Positions 16,691-24,922 of a DNA stretch of 64,000 bases are shown here, piece after piece. The position numbers and the translations under genes were made by a program. This DNA comes from Sporosarcina cascadiensis (GTDB lineage: Bacteria; Bacillota; Bacilli; Bacillales_A; Planococcaceae), in contig NZ_WHVV01000003.1 in NCBI RefSeq assembly GCF_009650995.1, forward strand, positions 124,001 through 188,000, read 5' to 3'. Positions within the stretch are counted from its first letter, which is position 1. Every line of letters starts with the position of its first letter. The notes under the pieces are model-generated. The model had not been told where the DNA came from, made no database searches, and saw only the letters and a program-made list of their open reading frames with translations.

Positions 16691-17018
16691 GATAAGCGTG
16701 AAGTCGAATTTTACGACACAGTTCGGCAAATACAGCGAAATGGCGAAGCAGAACATCCTCTACTTAAAACGGTTTAGCAAAGAGGATTCGGTCGTTGCTG
16801 AGATGCTGAATCGATGGCTCGGAGGCGATTTCTCGCGGGTGACTGACGATTATAGGACATTGCTCGCGATAACAGACGATGATTACGGCAACTGCGCCGA
16901 TGTATGTATGTCCGACTCCATCAAAGCCCGTACCAAACGGGCGGAAGAACATTTCCTGCAAACACTTTCTAGAGCGGAAGCTGTAAAACGTTTCCGTGCG
17001 GAATGGGGAACAGAATGA
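16684..17018 (+). pseudogene. Unrecognised C-terminal gene fragment
   Basis: An open frame encodes about 110 residues of protein-like sequence (YSEMAKQNILYLKRFSKED, VTDDYRTLLAITDDDYG, AEAVKRFRAEWGTE) ending at a TGA, but there is no ribosome binding site, and its 5' end runs through the opposite-strand Rpn remnant. Composition and helical periodicity look coding. I do not recognise the family. Best read as a truncated gene or as a gene whose 5' end was replaced during the rearrangement that broke the Rpn gene. Confidence 0.35.
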
Positions 17019-17327
17019 ATATTGTCAGTCTGCAGGGAGTTAGAAAAATTAACCTTTGCGCATAAATATGGTGGAGTGAAGAATGCTTGTAAGGGAAATT
17101 CAGATGATACGCTGGCATTTCATCATATAGAAAAACAAAGTTGGTTAACTCGAATCTATTCAGTATTTGGGGCGAGTACCAGGTCCATTAGCAACTGAAG
17201 TCGTATGGGATATGGTACTTTTTTAAAAGATAAAGGATTTCAGCTTTCATTTACCATCTGTTTACTATTCTGAAAGAGTATAGTAAGATCCACTTAACTG
17301 AAAAAACAAGTGGACTGAGGTAGTAGA
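17019..17327. other. Intergenic region before the helicase gene
   Basis: No gene seen. It contains another GTACCAGGTCC-type inverted repeat (17175-17186 with partner at 17213-17220, then a T run), which may terminate transcription from the left. The helicase ribosome binding site (GAGGTAG) is at its right edge. Confidence 0.5.
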
Positions 17328-20138
17328 ATGGAATCTATGGAGAAACGCCTGATTGTCAATTCAGGTATCGAGAACTTATTGAATGAATTAGTTTCCTCAC
17401 TTGAAGATTGTGAGCGATTTTATTTTAGTGTGGCGTTTATAAATTTTAGTAGACTCCAGCTATTGTTGGATCCTATTAAGGAAGCGGAGAGACGAGGAGT
17501 CGCCGGAAAGATCATTACATCGACTTATTTGAATTTTACCGAAGCGAAGGCGCTGAACAAGCTTCGACAGTTTCCGAATGTCGATTTAAAAGTATTTGTT
17601 ACGGACCGGGAAGTCGGTTTTCATACGAAAGCGTATATTTTCGAATATGAAGATCGGTATAAGGTGATTATCGGGTCATCGAACATCACGCAAAGTGCGC
17701 TGAAAAGCAATATTGAATGGAATGTAGAAATCATCGCTAAAGAAGAAGGTCTGTTTATTCAGGATGTTCTAAGTGAGTTCCATCGCCTCTGGGATTTGAG
17801 TGTGACTGCTGATGAAGACTTTATCGCTAGATACGAAGAGTTTTTGGAAAGTTTCAAGGGAACTAATGTATCCCGAATGAGAATTTATGAAAATGGTCAA
17901 TATATTGTGCCGAATCAAATGCAAAAAAGAGCGACAGAAAATCTGGAGCGGCTTCGGAGCTTAGGAGAGAAGAAGGCACTCGTCATTGCAGCGACCGGCA
18001 CGGGTAAAACGTATATGTCGGCGTTCGATGTGAAAAAAGCAAAGCCGAAGAAGCTACTGTTTATTGTGCATCGGGAAGATATTTTGCGTAAAGCGAAGGA
18101 GACATTCGAACTGCTGCTACCGAATGAAAATTTACGGTTCGGTTTACTGACAGGGAATCATAAGCAAAAAGACGTTGACTACGTTTTTGCTACGATTCAA
18201 ACCATCACTAGGTGTTTTCATGAGTTTGATCAAGATGAATTCGACTATCTCATCATTGATGAGGCACATCATGCAACAAGTCCAACCTACCAGGAAGTTC
18301 TTGGATATTTCCAGCCCTCATTCACTCTTGGTATGACGGCAACGCCAGAGCGGACGGATGGCAATAGCATTTTTGAATTATTCGATAATAATGTCGCCCT
18401 CGAAGTCCGTCTTCATGAAGCGCTGGAGGACGAATTGGTTATTCCTTTTCACTATTTCGGCATCACGGATATTGAGAGTATCGATTTGAGCGCTATCGAT
18501 ATCGACGACATTCAAGAAGTGACGAAAAAGCTGAAGGTGAATGAACGCGTTGATTTTATTGTAGAGAAGTTCCTTTTTTATGGGCATGATGGAGGGAAAC
18601 GAAAAGGTCTTGGATTTTGTGTCAGTATTGAGCATGCCCGCTATATGGCCGATGAGTTTAATAAGAGAGGTTTTCCAAGTGTATTCCTTTACGGAGACCA
18701 CTCTCCTGAGCGGCGTGAACACTTTATGATGAGACTGGAAGACGATCAAGACGAATTAGAGTTTATTTTCACAGTTGATATTTTCAATGAAGGTGTGGAT
18801 ATTCCTTCTGTCAACTTGGTATTGATGCTGCGGCCAACCAATTCCCCGATTGTATTTATTCAGCAATTGGGAAGGGGGTTGCGGAAGCATGAAGGGAAGA
18901 CGTTTCTCACAGTTCTTGATTTCATTGGCAATCATAATAAGACGTTTCTGATTGCGATGGCCTTGAATGGTAGCCGCTATTACGATAAGGAAAGTCTGAA
19001 AGTCGCCATTGCCACCAACTTTGCCAATATTCCAGGCTGCACACATATTCAAATGGACAGAATTTCAAGAGATCGCATATTGTCTCAGATTGATCAAGAA
19101 AATTTCAACTCGCAGAAGTACCTAAAAGAGGAATATCACGAATTTAAAAAACTAAACCAAGGGCGAACGCCGCTTTATTTAATGGATTACTTAAAATTTG
19201 ATGGCGCGCCCGATCCGGTCAAATTTATTTGGAAAGAAAAAACGTATTTGCAGTTTGTGGCGAAAGTGGAAAAGAATGAAGGGCTAAAGAGACGTTTATT
19301 AGATGAAGCATTTGAGGGGATTCTAAAAGAGCTGTCGAGCAAGCTGCCGTTAAAAAGAGTGTATGAGTTTGTGATCTTACGCTACTTACTGGATCATGAA
19401 GAGATCGATTTGGACATGGTCATGCAGCAAATTCTCAAGCTGGTTGAAAATGTCGATGAGGATAGTGTGAGGCATGCGTTTGAAACGCTGGACCAGGATT
19501 ATTATGACAGTGTGCAGTTAAAGAAGCCGAAGCTTGTTTTCCAGCAGGGTGAAAGGCTGATGAAATCTCCACTTTATAATCAGATATTGATGAAAAGGGA
19601 GTTTCGGAGGTTCATTGAGGATGTAATCCATTATGGAATTCATCGCTATGAGAAGGAATTCGGTACGACAAATTACGGTGTGCCACATTTTAAACTGTAC
19701 GAACAATACCAAATGATCGATGCCGCTCTTATGTCGAACTACCGAAAAATTCACAGCTCGTTCAGGGGCTCAGGGCTGCTTGCGAGTGGAAATGATTATT
19801 TCTTGTTTATCGATCTTCATAAAGAAGAAGATATTAAAGAAAGTATCAATTATCATGATAAGTTCATGGATGAGCAGTATTTCCAGTGGCAGACGCCAAA
19901 TAGTACCTCCCAGCATTCAGAAAGAGGACAGAATATCATTTTCAACCAGCGAAACGGCATTCATTTGCATTTGTTTGTGAGGAAGTATCGGCAAATTGAT
20001 GGCAAGAATGAGCCTTTTATTTATATCGGCAAGGGAGATACTATCGAGGCTTCGGGAGAGAAACCGATTACTGTTCAATTGAAATTGCAGAATAAATTGC
20101 CGGCGAATCTTTATACGGAATTTACAAAAAAGGTGTAG
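17328..20138 (+). CDS. PLD-nuclease / superfamily II helicase / DUF3427 fusion protein
   Basis: 936 residues. N-terminal phospholipase-D-like (HKD) nuclease domain: H99-T-K101 (FHTKAYIF) and the following GSSNITQSALKSNIEWN block. Helicase core: Walker A AATGTGKT (Lys about 227), DEAH box at 311-314 (IIDEAHHATSP), motif III-like LGMTATPERTDG, and C-terminal motifs (FTVDIFNEGVDIP, QQLGRGLRKHEGK). The remaining ~350 residues correspond to DUF3427. This architecture belongs to COG3886/COG1061-type proteins with a proposed role in DNA repair or defence; the enzyme likely translocates on and cuts DNA. It is monocistronic and converges on a Nudix hydrolase gene, an association I recall for this family. 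Its stop codon lies within the shared terminator hairpin. Confidence 0.9.
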   Translation: MESMEKRLIVNSGIENLLNELVSSLEDCERFYFSVAFINFSRLQLLLDPIKEAERRGVAGKIITSTYLNFTEAKALNKLRQFPNVDLKVFVTDREVGFHTKAYIFEYEDRYKVIIGSSNITQSALKSNIEWNVEIIAKEEGLFIQDVLSEFHRLWDLSVTADEDFIARYEEFLESFKGTNVSRMRIYENGQYIVPNQMQKRATENLERLRSLGEKKALVIAATGTGKTYMSAFDVKKAKPKKLLFIVHREDILRKAKETFELLLPNENLRFGLLTGNHKQKDVDYVFATIQTITRCFHEFDQDEFDYLIIDEAHHATSPTYQEVLGYFQPSFTLGMTATPERTDGNSIFELFDNNVALEVRLHEALEDELVIPFHYFGITDIESIDLSAIDIDDIQEVTKKLKVNERVDFIVEKFLFYGHDGGKRKGLGFCVSIEHARYMADEFNKRGFPSVFLYGDHSPERREHFMMRLEDDQDELEFIFTVDIFNEGVDIPSVNLVLMLRPTNSPIVFIQQLGRGLRKHEGKTFLTVLDFIGNHNKTFLIAMALNGSRYYDKESLKVAIATNFANIPGCTHIQMDRISRDRILSQIDQENFNSQKYLKEEYHEFKKLNQGRTPLYLMDYLKFDGAPDPVKFIWKEKTYLQFVAKVEKNEGLKRRLLDEAFEGILKELSSKLPLKRVYEFVILRYLLDHEEIDLDMVMQQILKLVENVDEDSVRHAFETLDQDYYDSVQLKKPKLVFQQGERLMKSPLYNQILMKREFRRFIEDVIHYGIHRYEKEFGTTNYGVPHFKLYEQYQMIDAALMSNYRKIHSSFRGSGLLASGNDYFLFIDLHKEEDIKESINYHDKFMDEQYFQWQTPNSTSQHSERGQNIIFNQRNGIHLHLFVRKYRQIDGKNEPFIYIGKGDTIEASGEKPITVQLKLQNKLPANLYTEFTKKV

Positions 20139-20169
20139 TTTTCTCAATGTGAGAAGACTACACCTTTTT
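20127..20169. terminator. Bidirectional terminator built from the ends of two convergent genes
   Basis: aaaaaggtgtagttttctc (20127-20145) pairs with gagaagactacaccttttt (20151-20169), 19 bp with a single G-T pair and a 5-base loop. A and T tracts flank it, so it can terminate both strands. It contains the last codons and stop codons of both the helicase (TAG at 20136-20138) and the Nudix gene (TGA, complement of 20144-20146). Confidence 0.9.
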
Positions 20170-20560
20170 CTTCGATCAGCTGCTGAACCGCAGGGATATC
20201 GGCAGGGGCCCATTGGAGCGATTCCAAATTCTCGCGCTTCAGCCAGATTACTTTTGAATGTTCACTGACTGTTGGCGTTCCTTCGGCAATACGGCATTTG
20301 ATGGAGATCAAATTAATCATGAATGTATCGTATTCATGTGTATTGTCGTTGAAGATACCCTCTGTGATTTCAATCGTACAATTCATTTCCTCGGTTATTT
20401 CTCTCTTCAAAGCAGTATAGAGATCTTCATCCTTTTCCACTTTACCACCCGGAAATTCCCAGCGATTCGGGATCGACATGGCGGGTGAACGCAGCGCACA
20501 GAGGATTTCCTTCTCGTCGTTTTCAATGATGGCAGCGACCACTTTAATTACTTTTTTCAT
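20144..20560 (-). CDS. Nudix hydrolase, MutT-like (deoxy)nucleoside triphosphate pyrophosphohydrolase
   Basis: 138 residues of standard MutT length. The Nudix box is intact: GGKVEKDEDLYTALKREITE followed by EMNC, matching G-x5-E-x7-REUxEExGU. N-terminal VVAAIIENDEKEILCALRS and RWEFPGG fit 8-oxo-dGTP or CTP-pyrophosphohydrolase-like members that hydrolyse oxidised or aberrant dNTPs. A good GGAGGC ribosome binding site precedes the ATG. It converges on the PLD-helicase-DUF3427 gene, and the two stop codons are only 5 bases apart. The pairing suggests linked roles in genome protection. Confidence 0.9.
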   Translation of the reverse strand: MKKVIKVVAAIIENDEKEILCALRSPAMSIPNRWEFPGGKVEKDEDLYTALKREITEEMNCTIEITEGIFNDNTHEYDTFMINLISIKCRIAEGTPTVSEHSKVIWLKRENLESLQWAPADIPAVQQLIEEKGVVFSH

Positions 20561-20690
20561 ACAGGCCTCCTGAAAATTACTTTTAAGATAATGATACCAT
20601 ACTGTAGAGTTCGTTTACGCGAGAAGAATATGTGGTGCAAAATATTTTTTCTGAAGTCCATCCTTCGTAACGAATACACATGTTTTTTGA

Positions 20691-22424
20691 TTATCCGACA
20701 TTCGACAACTTTTCTTCTTTCAATTCTTTACTTTTAAAATATTCTTGGGCAAGTAATGTCGTCTTGAATTCAACTGTTGGATCAATCTCTTCTACAATTT
20801 CTTGTAATTTTTCAATCGTAGTGTTGAAGAACTCTTTGCGCAAGTTTACTTTATTAACCCTCTGCTGATGAAGTGTTTGATGCAGCTGATTTTCCAGTCC
20901 TACTGCATCGTTACTGAACACCATAGCATGGACATCAAATTTGAATGGGACAGAAGCGCTTCCTAGTTCATCTACTCGTTCTTGAGGATTTAGTCGTCTT
21001 GTCATCCCAACTTTAAACATTTGATCACCGAAGGAGCCAAGATTGGAAATAACATAGACATAACCTGCTTTACCGTTCGCAAGTCGGGTGATTTCCTCTT
21101 TCTTCAATTCAAGCTCATTCTGCTGCTCTTCCAATTCACGAACTCGCGCTTCCAGTACGGATATCTTGTCTGTATCTGTTTCGGATAAAAGAAGCTCCAT
21201 GTTTCGTTGCATTTCTACCATGAATTTTTCTTCTTCTTGTTCAAGCTTCTTCTGCTGTTCTTTCAAAGCCTTCTTCTCTGCAGCATCTTGTCTCATCTGT
21301 TCTCGTATTGCTTGCTGCTCTTCTTTTTCAAGCTCACGTTTGGCATAGTAATGATGTTCGATTTCAATGGCCTCTAAGAATATAGGCTCGATTTCCGATA
21401 AGAAACGAGTAATTGTGGGGAGAATGGAATTATTTCCATCCGCACAAATTGCCAGATATCTCCTAACTAGATCACGCACATTTTCTTGAGCCTCTTCAAG
21501 TTTCGAATACGTAAGAGTATATAAGATGTTCTGTAGTTCTGCTTGCAAACCAATAACCATTAGTTGATATATAGTTTTATTCGCTTTCGTAGTGTAGCGA
21601 TCCACATATGTATCTAAAACCTTTTTCAACTCACGCTTATTCCTATTCATTTCTTTACGTAACTCTTTAGAGTTTTTGTAATGACAATCGAGTTCAATAA
21701 GGTTTCGAAGCATGCTCTCCTCATCGAAAAATTGACTAACATTCCGTACTTCTTTTTCTAACTTAGAGTAATTTAAGGCATTAGGAAAATTTTCAGTAAG
21801 TGTTTTGATTCCTAATATTTCAGCTTTAGCTTTTAGAATTTTATTCGTATTAGTTTTTAACTGCTTTTCTGCTTTTTCATTGTCGATTAGCAGTTGATCT
21901 CGTTCTTCAATGTACTTTTGAACATCTATCAGGACATTCGCAGCATCGTTGGTAGCAGTTTCTCTTATTTTCGCTGCTTCGTTTGTTGCCTCGCTAATCT
22001 GTTCTTTCATTTCTTCTCGGACATCATTTTTGAATTCTGTCTTTAGTTTTCCGAATATCTCTTTGTTATTAATAATATCTTCCTGAATAGCAGCTAATTC
22101 TTCTTTATGACTTGTAATTTTTTGTTCGGTAATCTCTATGTCAGCATCTAAGGCGTCAAGCTTGAGAATTCTATCGTCAACTATTTTGGCGATTTCCTCA
22201 TACTTGATAAAGAGCTTGTTATTCTGCTTAATGGCCTTTCGCAATTTCCAGCCGATTATTGGACCTGTTAAAAGGATTGCATGAGGAATGACAAAGGCTA
22301 GAAGCGAGAATAAAATCAAGAGCCAACTCCAAGTTTTCATGAACCAAGATAACTGATTATATTCTTCCTTGTTCTTTTTTGCAGGTAGTTCTAGAGGCGG
22401 TTGTTTCATTTTATTTTTGGACAA
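20691..22424 (-). CDS. DUF4041 / GIY-YIG (T5orf172) domain protein with N-terminal membrane segment
   Basis: About 577 residues if translation begins at the TTG at 22424, 8 bases after AAAGGAG; an ATG at 22442 in the same frame lies before that site. Hydrophobic segment at about residues 25-55 (FMKTWSWLLILFSLLAFVIP, then HAILLTGPIIGW), then long coiled coils (residues 65-230 and 380-450), a DUF4041-like middle (EKEVRNVSQFFDEESMLRNL) and a C-terminal GIY-YIG-like T5orf172 domain (GYVYVISNLG, MFKVGMTRRLNPQERVDELG, GLENQLHQTL). GIY-YIG nucleases cut DNA; this combination is common in phages and genomic islands and its biological role is not settled. It is a stand-alone gene next to the helicase/Nudix pair. 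Confidence 0.8.
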   Translation of the reverse strand: MSKNKMKQPPLELPAKKNKEEYNQLSWFMKTWSWLLILFSLLAFVIPHAILLTGPIIGWKLRKAIKQNNKLFIKYEEIAKIVDDRILKLDALDADIEITEQKITSHKEELAAIQEDIINNKEIFGKLKTEFKNDVREEMKEQISEATNEAAKIRETATNDAANVLIDVQKYIEERDQLLIDNEKAEKQLKTNTNKILKAKAEILGIKTLTENFPNALNYSKLEKEVRNVSQFFDEESMLRNLIELDCHYKNSKELRKEMNRNKRELKKVLDTYVDRYTTKANKTIYQLMVIGLQAELQNILYTLTYSKLEEAQENVRDLVRRYLAICADGNNSILPTITRFLSEIEPIFLEAIEIEHHYYAKRELEKEEQQAIREQMRQDAAEKKALKEQQKKLEQEEEKFMVEMQRNMELLLSETDTDKISVLEARVRELEEQQNELELKKEEITRLANGKAGYVYVISNLGSFGDQMFKVGMTRRLNPQERVDELGSASVPFKFDVHAMVFSNDAVGLENQLHQTLHQQRVNKVNLRKEFFNTTIEKLQEIVEEIDPTVEFKTTLLAQEYFKSKELKEEKLSNVG

Positions 22425-22674
22425 TATTAAAACTCCTTTCATTAATGTGAGTATATGTAACCAATTTAACTAATTCTATTGTAGTATTTTTTGCCCCTTA
22501 ATTGTTACTAAAACTAATTCCTGATAATAAAATGACAAATCATGTCGATTATTTTGTATTTTTGTTATTATTAGCTGAATAATTGATAGATTCATTTAGT
22601 AGTGATCACTTTTTAAAGGACATTTGCATTACTTTGGGTTAGATCAGTAAGGCTAAAACAGATAATCCTGTTGG

Positions 22675-22703
22675 TTGACATGAAAACTATCTTGCCTTAT
22701 ATT
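22675..22703 (+). promoter_or_regulatory. Strong SigA-type promoter of the riboswitch transcript
   Basis: TTGACA at 22675-22680, a 17-base spacer, then TATATT at 22698-22703. Near-consensus in sequence and exact in spacing. A transcript starting about 22710 would begin about 20 bases before the SAM-I aptamer. Confidence 0.75.
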
Positions 22704-22728
22704 TATTCGCAATTGAGCAGACGTTCTT

Positions 22729-22827
22729 TTCTTATTGAGAGAGACAGAGGGGGTGGCCCGATGAAGTCTCAGCACCTGCCGGATAGGTAAGGTACCACAT
22801 TCAACAGGTGTACCTGAACGATGAGAA
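22729..22827 (+). promoter_or_regulatory. SAM-I (S-box) riboswitch aptamer
   Basis: The sequence follows the S-box pattern. P1 is ttcttatt (22729-22736) with gatgagaa (22820-22827). P2 is gagac with gtctc. The hallmark internal block is agaggggg-tggcccgatgaa, closely matching the consensus AGAGGGACTGGCCCGATGAA of the kink-turn and pseudoknot region. After P2 come agcacct...aggt (P3) and aaggtaccacattcaacagg (P4), in place of the common AAGGTGCTAAATCCAGCAG. It lies downstream of a near-consensus promoter. S-boxes normally sense S-adenosylmethionine and switch off methionine and cysteine genes, but the next gene (22944) is an unknown protein. No U-tract terminator is visible between 22828 and 22943, so the expression platform is unclear or lost. 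Confidence 0.8.
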
Positions 22828-22943
22828 GAAATTATGCGTGCAGAACCAGATGATGGAGAGGGCAGTAACTCACATAACATCGCGGACATGTTTACGTGAT
22901 ATATTGAGATGCTGACAGCGACGAAATGACCGGGAGGGATGTT

Positions 22944-23378
22944 ATGAAACAGGGCGATTACATGAAACGATTGGAATTCGGTGCTTGGACTATAGAAACG
23001 GATAGAGAACGAACTAGGGAATTCTATGCAGGCCACCCTCTTCTTACACAGGACTGCAGCTGTGAAGATTGTCTGCATTATGTTCAGGCATGTGAGCAAT
23101 TCCCTGCAGAAATCCGCGATTTCTTTCGTGTTCTCGGAATTGATCCGCACAAAGAAGGGGAAGTTTCAGCGTTTGGCAGGAGCGGAGACGGTACGCATCA
23201 TTATATAGTCTTTTATCATTTTGCGGGCAGGATCATTGATGGGCCGGAGCAGATTGAAACAATGCCGTCCTACAAGCTTGCGGGTGTTGACATCAGTTTT
23301 ACGGAAGAGGCAGACTTAGTGCCGGAAGGGTTTCCTTCGCCTGTAGTACAAGTTGAATTGGAAATGTATTTGGACTGA
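22944..23378 (+). CDS. Hypothetical protein downstream of the SAM-I riboswitch
   Basis: 144 residues from the ATG at 22944, which follows GGGAGGG by 5 bases. No signal peptide or membrane helix. Residues about 20-60 contain a cysteine cluster (DCSCEDCLHYVQACEQ), possibly a metal site. The remainder is a mixed alpha/beta sequence (YIVFYHFAGRIIDGPEQIET). I recall similar uncharacterised Bacillales proteins with a C-x-C-x2-C...C pattern but no function. If transcribed from the promoter at 22675 it would be under SAM control, which makes a sulfur-metabolism link possible but unproven. Confidence 0.65.
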   Translation: MKQGDYMKRLEFGAWTIETDRERTREFYAGHPLLTQDCSCEDCLHYVQACEQFPAEIRDFFRVLGIDPHKEGEVSAFGRSGDGTHHYIVFYHFAGRIIDGPEQIETMPSYKLAGVDISFTEEADLVPEGFPSPVVQVELEMYLD

Positions 23379-23432
23379 AAATTAAGATACTGCCTGAATG
23401 AGTGCTTATTCTATAATAAAGGAGAGTGCAGT

Positions 23433-23831
23433 ATGGATTACTGGGAAATTGACGGGAATCCGACCGGCGTGGTATATGAAAATTTGATGAAGGTACTTTG
23501 CGTGCATTCAGATGAATTTTATTTCATTACCCGAAATGAGCTGACATACGACTGGTCGCTTCTCGATTATTTTGCACCATACATAAAGAGCAATTATAAA
23601 ACAAAGACGTTTGCACAGACCATCACGAAAGGTCCGGCAGCCACGGTATATGTAATCGAGTCAACTCCGGATACATTGAAACTTCTGATCAAGTCGGCGA
23701 ATTCACTCTATGACTGGGTAGCTCCGCAACTGCCTGAGGACCTGATTTTCTTCGAAAACAATGTTGAATGGTTTTCCTGCACGATACACGAGGAGCAGGC
23801 AACCTTTTGGCTGCGATCTGAATACTATTAG
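23433..23831 (+). CDS. Hypothetical protein
   Basis: 132 residues with an AAAGGAGAG ribosome binding site. Soluble, acidic, aromatic-rich (DYWEIDGNP, YDWSLLDYFAPYIKSNY, NVEWFSCTIHEEQATFWL). I do not recognise the family. Its size, aromatic content and position in a row of small orphan genes resemble immunity proteins of polymorphic toxin systems or phage-type accessory genes, but no toxin gene is adjacent. Same strand as its neighbours, separated by 54 bp and 89 bp, so possibly one operon. Confidence 0.6.
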   Translation: MDYWEIDGNPTGVVYENLMKVLCVHSDEFYFITRNELTYDWSLLDYFAPYIKSNYKTKTFAQTITKGPAATVYVIESTPDTLKLLIKSANSLYDWVAPQLPEDLIFFENNVEWFSCTIHEEQATFWLRSEYY

Positions 23832-23920
23832 CAGCTCGTCAGAAATACTGATGGACAAAAGTGTATGAAGAATGATTAGATCCGTTAAATCATGGTTTTA
23901 ATAAAGAGGGAGGAAAATAG

Positions 23921-24229
23921 ATGAGTGAAGTGCAGCCGCAAAATTGCAATTTAAATATTTGGTACTCATTGCCTGAGGAATTGTGGGGTAATGTGACTGG
24001 TGTATACAAAAGCATGCCCGGCTGGCTAGGTTTTAAAGATGGAATTCCCTATTGGTTCGGGCGAGAAGAGGACAATATATTTATATGGGCTTCTGTGGAA
24101 CCGAGCGGATTATCATTTTATGCGCGGATGGGCGATGACGAGTGGAGTGATTGGATGGAGAAATTCAAATTGGAAGCTACAAAAGCAGTAGGGTTTGAAG
24201 TGGGCGAACCTGAAGATGGTTTTTTGTAA
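23921..24229 (+). CDS. Hypothetical small protein
   Basis: 102 residues, AGAGGGAGGA ribosome binding site. Tryptophan-rich soluble protein (NIWYSLPEELWGNVTGVYKS, GIPYWFGREEDNIFIWASVE, DDEWSDWMEKF). No motif I can name. It is the last of three small same-strand genes after the S-box riboswitch. A weak hairpin/T-run follows 200 bp downstream. Function unknown. Confidence 0.6.
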   Translation: MSEVQPQNCNLNIWYSLPEELWGNVTGVYKSMPGWLGFKDGIPYWFGREEDNIFIWASVEPSGLSFYARMGDDEWSDWMEKFKLEATKAVGFEVGEPEDGFL

Positions 24230-24922
24230 GGATTGAGTGCCGGCTTTTATATTATCTGTATTGCAGGTGTTTTCATGTTAAAGAGCGCAATAATGATTAA
24301 ATTATTCTTTTAGTGTAATCAATTCTTAAGTAGTCGTTAAAATGTCGGTACGTACGCGTTAACAATTTATGGTAGGCGACTTTAAATCTACGGACAATTA
24401 CTGTTCTCTTACTATTTATAATGACATGACTCTCCAAAGGTTGGGGAGTTTTTTTATTGGGTAAAATTTTGGCTAAATAGCAGCTCTCTGTTGGATGTAG
24501 TATTGCAAATCAATTATCGGTATCTGATAGCATTATTTATTTTGCGTCCAATGTTGATCTAATTATTAAGTCCTTTACTAATCTCTTCCTAGGCCAAGTG
24601 AGAAATATTTGACTTTTACAATAAGAATTTTAAATATAAAAGGTTTATTTGTATATTTAGGTATATAAAAATAGAATATATTGGTATAATGACGGTACTA
24701 TGATTATATTTTGAAATGGAGTTGAAAATTTGATTATTTAGTAAATATAGAGTGATTATTTTTCGTAATCTTGCTGAGTTTTAGTTGTTAGTTAAATAGT
24801 ATGCGAATTGAATAACATGACTATTAAATAGAAAAATAACTTATTTATAGATATTTTTACTGTTGGTGTTAAAAGTATTCGAAGTATTTCATTATTAATA
24901 TATTTTATTAAGGAGTAAAGTT
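24230..24922. other. Long AT-rich intergenic region
   Basis: About 690 bp without a supported gene. The first 200 bp hold an orphan terminator (24429-24457). The right 300 bp are very AT-rich, with promoter-like TTGACT at 24609 and several TATA-like words, and probably contain the promoter of the YHYH gene. The composition suggests acquired DNA. Confidence 0.5.
24429..24457 (+). terminator. Orphan Rho-independent terminator
   Basis: ctctcc aaaggtt ggggag followed by seven T. It is 200 bp from the nearest upstream gene end, so it may close the long transcript of the three small genes or an unseen small RNA starting near 24340. Confidence 0.75.

Noticed and set aside
22653..23150. 165-codon minus-strand frame across the riboswitch region
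   Set aside because: It overlaps the S-box aptamer, a strong promoter and the start of the plus-strand gene; no ribosome binding site.
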